Assembly (NCBI GenBank): GCA_019247845.1
Contig: JAFBAL010000023.1
Span: 1-64,000 of the forward strand
From: Alphaproteobacteria bacterium
Lineage (GTDB): Bacteria; Pseudomonadota; Alphaproteobacteria; Micropepsales; Micropepsaceae
DNA: 64,000 nucleotides
Direction of reading: 5' to 3'
A program made the position numbers and the translations under genes. Below are positions 47,490 to 56,601 of the stretch, one piece after another. Under the pieces are notes generated by a model. The model saw nothing but the letters and a program-made list of their open reading frames with translations. It had not been told where the DNA came from and did no database searches. The number at the start of each line of letters is the position of its first letter. Within the stretch, counting starts at the first letter, position 1.

Positions 47490-49011
47490 AAAGCCCCGTG
47501 CGCCTGCTCCAGCCGATCTCCATCACGCCGACCTGGCCGCGGCGGAAATTCGCCTTGGCCTTGGTCTCGTCGTCGAAGACCAGGGTCTCGCGGTCGGCCG
47601 GCGTGAAAGCGGGCCACGCGGGCAGACCCGCGCCGTTCGGATCGCCGGTCTTGGCGAAGTTGGTCCAGTAGTCCTGCGTCAGCGCGATGACCTGTTTGTC
47701 CTTGTCGCTGGCGCGGCCGGCGAGGAAGCCCAAGCCGCGAAGCCCGAAGACATAGACGATCTCGCCGCCGTGACTGACGCCCAGGACCTTGCCCTTATAG
47801 GTGTCGGCGACATAGGCGAAGTGATAGACGTGGCTCCTGCCGCCGGCCTTCGCGACGAAGGCCGCGAAGTCCTGTGCGCCCGAGGTGAAGAGCGAGTCGC
47901 CGAAGGCCTGGCGGCCGAACTCCGCATCGCTGAGCGCGCCGTTCGCCTCATAGATCGCGCGCACGTTCGGCAGCTGGTCGCCGAACTTGGAAAGTCCCTG
48001 CACCGGATCGAGTCCCAGGGCCGGCGCCAGCGACGCCTCGTTGCTGTTGGAGCCCGCGAGGTAGTCGACCTTGGCGATCTCGCCCTTGGCGAAGCGCACC
48101 GACACGTCTTCGGGGATCACCTTGCCGTCGATATAGGGTTGCACATGGCCTTCGGTGCTGAGGTCGCCCTGCGGCTTCAGGATCTGGGCGACGCTGAGCT
48201 TGCGCAACTTGGCGAGCGCGGCGGTATCGGCGCCGGCGACGCCGAGCTTGGTCGCGGAGGCGACGCTGTTCTTCTGCGCTTCGTCGGCCGTCTGCGTGGG
48301 CAGAAGCCCGAGCCCCGATTCCGAGATGGCGCGGAGGAAGAGCCCGCGCGCGAGCGGAGATGCCACGAGGTCGTTGACGCTGACGCCGCCGGCGGACTCG
48401 CCGAAGATCGTGACCAGATGCGGATCGCCGCCGAAATGCGCGATGTTCTGCTGCACCCATTGGAGCGCCGCGATCTGGTCGAGAAGGCCGAAGTTGCCGC
48501 TCTCGTCGCGGCCTTCGGTCTTCAGCGCCGGATGGTTGAAGAAGCCGAGCAGGCCCAGGCGATAGTTCAGCGACACCACCACGACGCCGTGCTTGGCGAG
48601 ATCGATGCCGTCATAGATCGGCACCGCCGCGCCGCCTTCCAGGAAGCCGCCGCCATAGATCCACACCATCACCGGCAGCTTGGCGCCGGGCTCGGCCTTG
48701 GGCGTCCAGACATTGAGGGTGAGGCAGTCCTCGCTCTGCGGCAGCTTGGGCATGAAGATCGAGGGCCGGCGGTTCTGCGGGCAGATCGGCCCGAAGTTCA
48801 CCGCCTGGCGCGTGCCCTCCCAGCCCGGTGCCGGCTGCGGCGCGCGCCAGCGCAAGGCACCGACCGGCGGCGCGGCATAGGGGATGTTCTTGAACGAGGC
48901 GACGCCCTCGGTCGTGTCGCCATGCAGTGCGCCTTGAGGGATTTTCAGGTCGGCGGCGGAGACCGCACTGCAGGCAAGCGCGAACGCGATGGCCAGGAAC
49001 CCAAGGCGCAT
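47479..49011 (-). CDS. Type B carboxylesterase, secreted
   Basis: 510-residue alpha/beta-hydrolase with a signal peptide (MRLGFLAIAFALACSAVSAA). The catalytic triad is seen in FGESAGGVS (Ser, near residue 205), SNSNEASL (Glu) and GVSHGGEI (His). The oxyanion loop is YGGGFLEGG, and the type B signature is SEDCLTLNVWTP. It probably cleaves esters in the periplasm or outside. The stop overlaps the start of a mini-ORF leading into the AraC regulator. Confidence 0.93.
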   Translation of the reverse strand: MRLGFLAIAFALACSAVSAADLKIPQGALHGDTTEGVASFKNIPYAAPPVGALRWRAPQPAPGWEGTRQAVNFGPICPQNRRPSIFMPKLPQSEDCLTLNVWTPKAEPGAKLPVMVWIYGGGFLEGGAAVPIYDGIDLAKHGVVVVSLNYRLGLLGFFNHPALKTEGRDESGNFGLLDQIAALQWVQQNIAHFGGDPHLVTIFGESAGGVSVNDLVASPLARGLFLRAISESGLGLLPTQTADEAQKNSVASATKLGVAGADTAALAKLRKLSVAQILKPQGDLSTEGHVQPYIDGKVIPEDVSVRFAKGEIAKVDYLAGSNSNEASLAPALGLDPVQGLSKFGDQLPNVRAIYEANGALSDAEFGRQAFGDSLFTSGAQDFAAFVAKAGGRSHVYHFAYVADTYKGKVLGVSHGGEIVYVFGLRGLGFLAGRASDKDKQVIALTQDYWTNFAKTGDPNGAGLPAWPAFTPADRETLVFDDETKAKANFRRGQVGVMEIGWSRRTGLSAP

Positions 49012-49040
49012 GAAACCCCTCCGAGCAGGAAGCCTTCAAA

Positions 49041-50978
49041 TCAGATGGTGATCTGTGCGCCCAATTCCACCACCCGATTGGGCGGCAGGCAATAGAAGCG
49101 TGCCGGCGCCAAAGCGTTCGAGGCCAGCCAGGTATAGAGCGCGACCCGCCAGCCCTTCAGGCCGGGACGCGTGCCCGCGACCAGCGTCTCGCGGCCGACG
49201 AAGAAGCTAGTGTTGTCGACGTCGATGGAGAGGCCCTGGGTCCGCGCGGCGGCGAGCGCCTTCGGCACGTCGAGGTCCTCGAAGAAGCCGTAATGGATGC
49301 GCACCTCATAGAAGCCCTTGCCCGGCTTCTCGATCTCGATGCGGCGGCTTTGGGGCACGAAGGGCGCGTTCTCGACCACGACATTGGCGAGCACGATGCG
49401 CTCGTGCAGCACCTTGTAGTGCTTCATGCTGTGCAGCAGCGCGCTGGGCGCAATGTCCAGCCTGGGCGACAGGAACACCGCGGTGCCGGTGACGCGATGC
49501 GGCGTCTTGTCGGCGCGGGCGAGGAACAAGGGCAGCGGCAGCGAGGAGTCGCGGATCTTCTCCAGATGGACCCGCCGTCCCAGCCGCCAGGTGTCCATCA
49601 CCACGAAGACGCCGGCAGCGACCAGCAACGGCAGCCAGCCGCCCTCGATGACTTTCAGCGCGTTGGAGGCCAGGAAGGCCAGATCGATGATGCCGAGCGT
49701 GCCGAACAGAAGCACCACAACGGGCAGCTTCCAGCGCCATCGCTTGTAAGCCACGATGGCGACGAGCAAGGTGCTGATCGCCATCACGCCGGTGACCGCG
49801 ATGCCGTAAGCCGCGGCCAGCGCGCTCGAGGTCTTGAAGATCAGCACGATGAGCACCACGCCGATGCACAGCATCGCGTTGATGCGCGGCACATAGATCT
49901 GTCCGCGCTCGGTGACGGAGGTGTGACGGATCTCCATGCGCGGCAGCTGGCCCAGCTGCACCGCCTGGCGGGTGATCGAGAACACGCCGGAGATGACGGC
50001 CTGGCTCGCGATGACGGTCGCGACGGTAGCGAGCCCCACCAGCGGATAGTGTGCCCAGCCGGGCACGATGGAGAAGAAGGCGAGCGGCGCGCGGTCGGGA
50101 TGCATCAGGAGCTCCGCGCCCTGCCCGAAATAGTTGAGCAGCAGCGCGGGCAGGCTGATCGCGAGCCAGGCCACGCGGATGGGTCCGCGTCCGAAATGGC
50201 CCATATCGGCATAGAGCGCTTCGCAGCCCGTGACCGCGAGCACGACGGAACCCAGCGAGACGAACGCCGTCCAGGGCTCGCGCACGAACAGCGCCAGGCC
50301 TTCCAGCGGATTGATGGCGGCGAGAACCTGCGGCGCCTGGAAGACCGCCACCAGACCCAATCCCGCCAGCACGAAGAACCACACCAGCATCACCGGCCCG
50401 AACAGCTTGCCGATCCGATCGGTGCCGGTGGACTGCAGCAGGAACAGGCCGATCAGCACCGCCAGCGCCAGCGGCATGATCAGCGGCTGCAGCGCGTCGT
50501 TGGCGCCCAGGCCTTCGACGGCGCTCAGGACCGAGATCGCGGGCGTCAGCATGCCGTCGCCGTAGAACAGCGCGAGGCCGAGGATCGCCGCGATGCCGAT
50601 CGCGGTCTTCGACCAGCGTCCCAACCCGCCCGAGCGATGCGCCAGCGCCGCCAGCGCCAGCACGCCGCCCTCGCCGTCGTTGTCCGCGCGCATGATGAGG
50701 GCGACGTATTTCAGCGTCACCACCACGATCAGCGACCACAGGATCAGGGACAGCGCGCCCATCACCGCGGCGGGCGACGGCACGGCGCCGCCCGCGGCCA
50801 AGGCGCTTTCGCGCATGGCATAGAGCGGGCTCGTGCCGATGTCGCCGAAGACGACGCCCAGCGCGCCGAGCGTCAGCACCGCCTTGCGGCGGAGCTTTCG
50901 GTTTCGGACTTCGGGTGCGGCTTTCGGCGGAGACGGTTCGTCTGCCGACATGAGATCGTAGCCTTCGGTTCCGTTCAA
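49041..50978 (-). CDS. kup: Kup/Trk system potassium uptake protein (copy 1)
   Basis: 645-residue K+:H+ symporter of the KUP/HAK/KT family, inner membrane, about 12 helices plus a soluble C-terminal domain. Marks: LTLGALGVVFGDIGTSPLYAMRE, IMRADNDGEGGVLAL, FYGDGMLTPAISVLSAVEG, and the end ARFYCLPPNRVVELGAQITI. A TTG at 50978 is the likely start because AAAGGAGG stands 5 bases upstream; the first ATG at 50951 lacks such a site. The second kup gene begins upstream on the same strand, 42 bases before this one. Confidence 0.93.
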   Translation of the reverse strand: MNGTEGYDLMSADEPSPPKAAPEVRNRKLRRKAVLTLGALGVVFGDIGTSPLYAMRESALAAGGAVPSPAAVMGALSLILWSLIVVVTLKYVALIMRADNDGEGGVLALAALAHRSGGLGRWSKTAIGIAAILGLALFYGDGMLTPAISVLSAVEGLGANDALQPLIMPLALAVLIGLFLLQSTGTDRIGKLFGPVMLVWFFVLAGLGLVAVFQAPQVLAAINPLEGLALFVREPWTAFVSLGSVVLAVTGCEALYADMGHFGRGPIRVAWLAISLPALLLNYFGQGAELLMHPDRAPLAFFSIVPGWAHYPLVGLATVATVIASQAVISGVFSITRQAVQLGQLPRMEIRHTSVTERGQIYVPRINAMLCIGVVLIVLIFKTSSALAAAYGIAVTGVMAISTLLVAIVAYKRWRWKLPVVVLLFGTLGIIDLAFLASNALKVIEGGWLPLLVAAGVFVVMDTWRLGRRVHLEKIRDSSLPLPLFLARADKTPHRVTGTAVFLSPRLDIAPSALLHSMKHYKVLHERIVLANVVVENAPFVPQSRRIEIEKPGKGFYEVRIHYGFFEDLDVPKALAAARTQGLSIDVDNTSFFVGRETLVAGTRPGLKGWRVALYTWLASNALAPARFYCLPPNRVVELGAQITI

Positions 50979-51020
50979 GGAAGCCTCCTTTGCGGATGGT
51001 CTTCCCGGTCGTTTCTCCCG

Positions 51021-52994
51021 TTAGATCGTGATCTGCGCGCCCAGCTCGACGACGCGGTTGGGCGGCAGGCAATAGAACCGCGCCGGCGACAGCGCGTTGG
51101 CGGCAAGCTGGATATAGAGCCAGGTGCGCCAGCGGCCGAGCAGCGGCGTCTGCGCCGGCACCAAAGTCTCGCGGCCGACGAAGAAGGTCGTGTGGTCGAC
51201 GTCGATCACCAGGCCGAAGGGCCGCGCGCTGCGCAGCGCCTCGGGCACGTCGGGCGTCTCGAAGAAGCCGTGATGGATCTTCACGCTGTAGAAGCCCTTG
51301 CCCAGCTTGATCACCTCGACGCGCTTGTCCTCGCCGACGAAAGGCTTGTCCTCGACGATGACATGCGCCAGCACCACGCGCTCGTGCAGCACGCGGTTGT
51401 GCTTGAGGTTGTGCAGCAGCGAGCCGGGCACGGTGTCGGTGCGCGCGTGCAGGAACACCGCGGTGCCGGCGACGCGCATCGGGGTCTTCTCGGCGCGCTG
51501 CATGAAGAGGTCGAGCGGCAGCGACTCGTTGCGCACGATCTCCTGGTGGTGGCGGCGGCCCTTGCGCCAGGTCTCCATCACCACGAAGACGGCCGCGGCG
51601 ATGGCGAGCGGCAGCCAGCCGCCTTCGACGATCTTGAGCGAGTTCGACGCCAGGAACAGCCAGTCGACCGTGGCCAGAAGGCCGAACAGCACGATCACCG
51701 CCTTGATGTTCCAGTTCCATTGGCGCGTGGCGACGATGCCGGCGTGGAAGGTGTCGATCACCATCACGCCGGCGACAGCGATGCCATAGGCGGCGGCGAG
51801 AGAGGCCGAGCTCTTGAAGATCAGCACGATCAGGACGACGCCGGTCGCCAGGATCGCGTTCATGCGCGGCACGTAGATCTGGCCGTATTCGGTGGCCGAG
51901 GTATGGCGGATCTCCATGCGCGGCAGCTGGCCCAGCTGCACAGCCTGCTGGGTCATCGAGAACACGCCCGAGATCACCGCCTGGCTCGCGATGACGCCGG
52001 CGATGGTGGCCAGCAGCACCATTGGGAAATGCGCCCAGCCCGGAATGATCGAATAGAAGGCGAGATCGGCCTTGTCGGGCGAGATCAGCAGCGCGGCCCC
52101 TTGCCCGAAGTAGGTCAGCAGCAGCGACGGCAGCACGACGAAGAACCAGGCATATTGGATCGGCTTGCGCCCGAAATGGCCCATGTCGGCGTAGAGCGCC
52201 TCGCAGCCCGTCACCGCCAGCACGACGGCGCCGAGCGAGATGAAAGCCGTCAGCGGCTCGTACATGACGAGATTGATCGCATACATCGGATTGGCCGCGG
52301 CCAGGATCTGCGGCGCCTTGACGAGCGAGACGAATCCGAACGCCCCGAGCACGATGAACCACAAGAGCATCACCGGACCGAACAGCCGGCCGATATGCGC
52401 GGTGCCGCGGCTCTGCATCGCGAAGACGGCGATCAGGATGATCAGGGTCAGCGGCACGACGAGGTGCTGCACGGCATGGCCTTGGGCCGAGATGCCTTCG
52501 ACCGCGCTCAGCACCGTGATGGCCGGCGTCAGCATGCCGTCGCCGTAGAACAGCGCCAGCCCGATGATGGCGCCGATGCCGATCGCCATCTTGATCCGCC
52601 GTCCGATGCCCGGCGAGCGATGCGCCAGGGTGGCAAGCGCGAGCACGCCGCCCTCGCCGTTGTTGTCGGCGCGCATGATGAGGATGACGTATTTGAGCGT
52701 CACCACGATCATCAGCGCCCAGAATATCAGCGACAGCCCGCCCATCACCGCGGCGGTGCTCGGATGCGCGCCGCCGGTGGCCAGCGCCGTCTCGCGCATC
52801 GCGTAGAGCGGGCTCGTGCCGATGTCGCCGAACACCACGCCCAGCGCGCCCAGTGTCAGCCCGGCCTGGTGCCGGAACGACTTGGAGTGTTCATGCGGCG
52901 CGTGGACATGGCTGGTGAGCGGCATCGCGTCGTGCGCGGCCGCGAGCGGATCGGCATCGGAGGCCGGAAACGGATTGGGATCGAGCGTGTTCAC
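51021..52994 (-). CDS. kup: Kup potassium uptake protein (copy 2)
   Basis: About 657 residues, a paralogue of the adjacent copy with the same family marks (LTLGALGVVFGDIGTSPLYAMRE; IMRADNNGEGGVLAL; FYGDGMLTPAITVLSAVEG) and an identical last 20-odd residues. The N-terminal extension is longer and His-rich (HVHAPHEHSK). The start is uncertain: GTG 52994 is given; TTG 53024 or ATG 52925 are possible and none has a clear ribosome-binding site. The two copies probably form one transcript and may differ in affinity or expression. Confidence 0.9.
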   Translation of the reverse strand: MNTLDPNPFPASDADPLAAAHDAMPLTSHVHAPHEHSKSFRHQAGLTLGALGVVFGDIGTSPLYAMRETALATGGAHPSTAAVMGGLSLIFWALMIVVTLKYVILIMRADNNGEGGVLALATLAHRSPGIGRRIKMAIGIGAIIGLALFYGDGMLTPAITVLSAVEGISAQGHAVQHLVVPLTLIILIAVFAMQSRGTAHIGRLFGPVMLLWFIVLGAFGFVSLVKAPQILAAANPMYAINLVMYEPLTAFISLGAVVLAVTGCEALYADMGHFGRKPIQYAWFFVVLPSLLLTYFGQGAALLISPDKADLAFYSIIPGWAHFPMVLLATIAGVIASQAVISGVFSMTQQAVQLGQLPRMEIRHTSATEYGQIYVPRMNAILATGVVLIVLIFKSSASLAAAYGIAVAGVMVIDTFHAGIVATRQWNWNIKAVIVLFGLLATVDWLFLASNSLKIVEGGWLPLAIAAAVFVVMETWRKGRRHHQEIVRNESLPLDLFMQRAEKTPMRVAGTAVFLHARTDTVPGSLLHNLKHNRVLHERVVLAHVIVEDKPFVGEDKRVEVIKLGKGFYSVKIHHGFFETPDVPEALRSARPFGLVIDVDHTTFFVGRETLVPAQTPLLGRWRTWLYIQLAANALSPARFYCLPPNRVVELGAQITI

Positions 52995-53147
52995 GGGGAG
53001 AAGCGGTCGAGACTCGGTAAGCAAAACGCGCGAGCCATGGGCTGCGGTCCCTCGAAGAAGGCGCGGACCATAGGCCTGTCGCGGCTGCGTTCAAAGAGGG
53101 GCGAGGCGGAATAGCGCAGAACCCCATTAACCGGTTGATCCGGCTCG

Positions 53148-53702
53148 TCAATCGGCCGACGCGACGCGGTCGGTATGGGGCGCGCTTCCGGGCAGGATGA
53201 AGCCCTGGACGTCGTAGACATGCACGCCCCAGGCATGGGTCTGCACGTTCCAGACGAGCACCTGGCTCCAGTCGTTGCCGGGGCTGATATCGGCGACCGG
53301 ATCGTCGAGATAGATGGCGCCGTTGTTCAGCCAGTTGGCATGGTCGACGCGGATCTCGCGCGCCGACACGATACGGCGCACCACCGCGACATGGGCGCGC
53401 TTGGGTCCGGAATAGCCGGCCAGCACCATCACCGCGCCGGTCGAGGGCGTCGCGGCTTTGCGGTAGCGGCCTTCGGCCTGCTCCCACCAGGTGTAGGCGT
53501 CGCCGCGGATGTTCACGCCGGAATGCGCGCGCGCGAAGGGCACGCAGGACAGCGGCTTGTCGGGCATGGTCATGGTCGCGTCGTCGCGCGAGGTGTCGGG
53601 ACGCGAGACGTCGGCAAAGGAATTGTCGGGAGCGCTGGAGCACCCCGCAAGCAGGGCGCAAAAAGCGGCTGCCGCCGCGAGCCGAACAAAAGACCCCACC
53701 AT
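53148..53702 (-). CDS. CHAP domain lipoprotein
   Basis: 184-residue protein. GAGGGG lies 7 bases before the ATG at 53702. The lipobox LLAGC marks lipidation after ~25 residues. A CHAP-type cysteine peptidase/amidase domain follows: nucleophile in LSCVPFARAHSGVNI, GDAYTWWEQAEGRY, and His in KRAHVAVVRRIV with VDHANW. It is a probable periplasmic peptidoglycan hydrolase, anchored to a membrane. An inverted repeat at 53752-53781 lies in its upstream region. Confidence 0.87.
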   Translation of the reverse strand: MVGSFVRLAAAAAFCALLAGCSSAPDNSFADVSRPDTSRDDATMTMPDKPLSCVPFARAHSGVNIRGDAYTWWEQAEGRYRKAATPSTGAVMVLAGYSGPKRAHVAVVRRIVSAREIRVDHANWLNNGAIYLDDPVADISPGNDWSQVLVWNVQTHAWGVHVYDVQGFILPGSAPHTDRVASAD

Positions 53703-53751
53703 CTTAAAGCCCCTCAACGCTCCGAGCTAAGCAGCAGCCGTGGAGCGAACG

Positions 53752-53781
53752 CTAACCTGCCATCCTTCAAGGCAGCGTTAG
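53752..53781. promoter_or_regulatory. Inverted repeat upstream of the CHAP gene
   Basis: CTAACCTGCC (53752-53761) pairs with GGCAG-C-GTTAG (53771-53781) around a 9-base loop, with one bulged C. It lies 50 bases upstream of the CHAP lipoprotein start and has no T-run, so it may be an operator or leader structure. A near-match to the CtrA box (TTAA-N7-CTAA) is at 53825-53839. Confidence 0.4.
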
Positions 53782-53894
53782 AATGGTTCTTCGAATTCGA
53801 TCTATCCAGGTTTGAAGCAAATTCTTAATGAATCGCTAACGTCGATGGCCGGGCGTCGCGACGCTGCCGCTACGACCCCGGCAACCCTGCCGAG

Positions 53895-55397
53895 CTACTT
53901 TCTCGCTGCGGCCGACCCGGTCAGGCCCATCATGCCGATCGACACCAGCCCGGCCACGGCGAAGACGAAGAACGGCGCGCTCCAGGCCTGCTCGGTGAAG
54001 GCGAAGATCGGCAGCAGCACGCCCGACACCAGCTCGGGCCCGCCGCGCCAGCCGCCGACATAGCGCTCGCCCGCGCGCAAGGTGCGGGTGAACACCATCT
54101 CGCCGCCGAAGAAGGCCTCGAAGGTGGCGCGCGAATTGGCCAGGATCAATCCGCTGGGGAAGACGATACCGAGAAGCAAGGCGCGCGCGAGATAGGGCGC
54201 GTCCTCGCGGCCCAGGATCACCTGGCCGAGATAGAGATAGCTCAGGCTTGCCGTCAAACCGAACGCGGTGACGGCGAGGCCCAGGATCGCGACGCTCTGC
54301 ACATAGACGACGCCCATCGCCATCAGGGTCAGGCTGATCAGGGCGCTCGACAGCGCCAGCGTATAGAAGGCGAACTGGCAGATCTGGAAGCTCAGGATCA
54401 GCTTGCGCTGCGCCGGAAGATCGCTCGCCCAGATCGCGGGCAGAAGCTTCCTGGCGCATTGCGCATGGCCCTTGGTCCAGCGCGCCTGCTGCGCGCGCCA
54501 GCCGGCCGCGGTCTCGGGCAGTTCGCCCGGCACTTCCAGGTCGGGCACCAGCGCGGTGCGCCAGCCCTTCAGCGCGCAACGGATCGAAAGGTCGAGGTCC
54601 TCGGTCAACGTATCGCCGGTCCAGCCGCCGCCGTGCTCGATCGCCTCGCGGCGCCACGCGCCCGCGGTGCCGTTGAACGAGATCGTCTGTCCGGCGCGGA
54701 TGCGCCCTTCTTGCTCGACCGCGAAATGCGCGTCGAGCAGCAGGCCCTGCACGCGCGTCAGCCAGTTCTTGTTGCGGTTGTTGTGGCCCCAGCGCGCCTG
54801 GACGAAGGCAAGGCCGCTGTCGGCGACCAGCGCCGGCACGGTGCGCTTCAGGAAGTCCGTGGGCGGAACGAAATCGGCGTCGAAGATCGCGACATAGGGC
54901 GCATCGGAATGAGCCAGGCCGAAGGCAAGGTTGCCGGCCTTGAAGCCGGTGCGGTCGCCGCGATGCAGCACCTCGAAGCGTGCGCCCTCGGGCATGACGC
55001 TGGCGATGGCGCGCTTCAGCGACTCGTGGTCGCTGGTGCGGCCGTCGTCGAGCACCTGGATGAAGAGCTTGTCGGCCGGCCAATCCATGCGGGCGGCGGC
55101 GGCCGCGACGCGCACCGCCAGGGGGCCTTCGTCGCGGACGGGAAGCTGGACCAGCACCTCGGGCAGGGCCTCGTCGGGCAGCGCGGGCAGGCGCAGGCGC
55201 GGCTGGTCGCGGAAGAACCGCACCACGCCCAAGGCCACCAGCTGGGCCGAAAGCAGCGCCAGGCCGACCAGGATCAGCGCCAGAAGGCACTGCAGAATCA
55301 AGGAGATGCCAATCACGGGTGCCGACCCCCACATGTCCGACGTTGGCCCCGCCATGTACCCCGGCGGTAGCGCGAGCTTCGTTGGGAGGTCCGGCAT
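53895..55397 (-). CDS. Family 2 glycosyltransferase (cellulose synthase-like/CslA-type)
   Basis: 500-residue processive-type GT2. One membrane helix is N-terminal (IGISLILQCLLALILVGLALLS), and the catalytic domain has VLDDGRTSDHES, DxD in AIFDADFVPP, TEDLDLS (base Asp) and QQARWTKG (the Q-x-x-R-W acceptor-strand motif). At least four helices follow. This arrangement matches bacterial glucan or mannan synthases of the CslA-like group. The polymer made is unknown. No export or regulatory partners are adjacent. Confidence 0.88.
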   Translation of the reverse strand: MPDLPTKLALPPGYMAGPTSDMWGSAPVIGISLILQCLLALILVGLALLSAQLVALGVVRFFRDQPRLRLPALPDEALPEVLVQLPVRDEGPLAVRVAAAAARMDWPADKLFIQVLDDGRTSDHESLKRAIASVMPEGARFEVLHRGDRTGFKAGNLAFGLAHSDAPYVAIFDADFVPPTDFLKRTVPALVADSGLAFVQARWGHNNRNKNWLTRVQGLLLDAHFAVEQEGRIRAGQTISFNGTAGAWRREAIEHGGGWTGDTLTEDLDLSIRCALKGWRTALVPDLEVPGELPETAAGWRAQQARWTKGHAQCARKLLPAIWASDLPAQRKLILSFQICQFAFYTLALSSALISLTLMAMGVVYVQSVAILGLAVTAFGLTASLSYLYLGQVILGREDAPYLARALLLGIVFPSGLILANSRATFEAFFGGEMVFTRTLRAGERYVGGWRGGPELVSGVLLPIFAFTEQAWSAPFFVFAVAGLVSIGMMGLTGSAAARK

Positions 55398-55464
55398 CGC
55401 CGGACCCTTAAAGTTTGGCTGAATTTGTTACGGCGCGTCCGGAATGGCAAGCCCTGCAGTGGGG

Positions 55465-56601
55465 TTAATCCAAGGTCCGGCGGAACCGCATGAGAGCGAG
55501 AGTTCCCGCTATGAACAAAAACAGAATCAGCGGCCAGACGTCGGGCCAGATCTGGGTCCAGCCGTTGCCTTTCAGCAGGATGCCGCGCACCACGCGCAGG
55601 AAATGCGTGGCGGGCAGCACCTCGCCCAGCCACTGCGCCCAGACCGGCATGCCGCGGAACGGGAAGGCGAAGCCCGACAGCAGGATCGCGGGCAAAAGGA
55701 AGAACATCGTCATCTGCATCGCCTGCAGCTGGTTCTGCGCGACCGTCGAGAAGGTGTAGCCGACCGCAAGATTGGCGGTGATGAAGAGCAGCAGGCAGCC
55801 GCTGAGCAGAAGCAGCGAGCCGATCATCGGCACGCCGAAGACGAACTTGGCGACCAGCAGCACCAGCACGCTCTGGATCGCGCCGACGAAGATGTTGGGC
55901 GCGATCTTGCCGATCATCAGCTCCAGCGGCTTCACCGGCATGGCGAGCAGGTTCTCGTACGTGCCGCGCTCGCGCTCGCGGGTCAGCGCCAGGCAGGTCA
56001 TCAGCACCATGCTCATGGTCAGGATCACGGCGAGCAATCCCGGCACCACGTTGTACTGGGTGATGGCTTCGGGATTGTAGAGCGGATGGATGACGACGTC
56101 GAAGGCGGGCGCGGTTTGCGCGCGGGCGGCGAGCGGTCCTTTCAGGTCGTCGCGCAGCGCGTCGCCGAAGAGTTGCGCCAGCGCGGCGGTCGCGTTCGAG
56201 GCGGCCGCCGGATCGGTCGCGTCGGATTCGATCAGCAATTGCGGATGCGCGCCGCGCACCAGGTCGCGCGAGAAATTGGCCGGGATCTCGACCACGAAGG
56301 AGACGTCGCCTTCGTCGAGCATCGCGCGCGCCTCCTGCGGCGAGTTCGTCGCCTTCTCGATCTCGAAGTAGGACGAGTTCTGCAGCGCGGCGACGACCGA
56401 GTCCGCGTAAATTCCCGGATCGGAGATCGACACCGCGGTCGGCAGGTGCTTCGGATTCACGTTGATGGCAAAGCCGAACAGGAAGATCTGCATCATCGGC
56501 ACGCCCACGATCATGGCGAGCGTCAGCCGGTCGCGGCGCATCTGCACCAGCTCCTTGCGCAGCACCGCGCCGATGCGCGCGAACGAGAAGCCGTCGCTCA
56601 T
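55465..56601 (-). CDS. ABC-2 type transporter permease
   Basis: 378-residue permease of the YbhS/YhhJ type: one N-terminal helix (LTLAMIVGVPMMQIFLFGFAI), a large periplasmic loop of about 150 residues, then five C-terminal helices (GLLAVILTMSMVLMTCLALTRERERGTYENLLAMPVKP is the family core). It acts with the ATPase and HlyD-like adaptor encoded upstream to export hydrophobic compounds. The ATG overlaps the ATPase stop by 4 bases. Only one permease is visible, whereas the E. coli ybh system has two. Confidence 0.92.
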   Translation of the reverse strand: MSDGFSFARIGAVLRKELVQMRRDRLTLAMIVGVPMMQIFLFGFAINVNPKHLPTAVSISDPGIYADSVVAALQNSSYFEIEKATNSPQEARAMLDEGDVSFVVEIPANFSRDLVRGAHPQLLIESDATDPAAASNATAALAQLFGDALRDDLKGPLAARAQTAPAFDVVIHPLYNPEAITQYNVVPGLLAVILTMSMVLMTCLALTRERERGTYENLLAMPVKPLELMIGKIAPNIFVGAIQSVLVLLVAKFVFGVPMIGSLLLLSGCLLLFITANLAVGYTFSTVAQNQLQAMQMTMFFLLPAILLSGFAFPFRGMPVWAQWLGEVLPATHFLRVVRGILLKGNGWTQIWPDVWPLILFLFIAGTLALMRFRRTLD

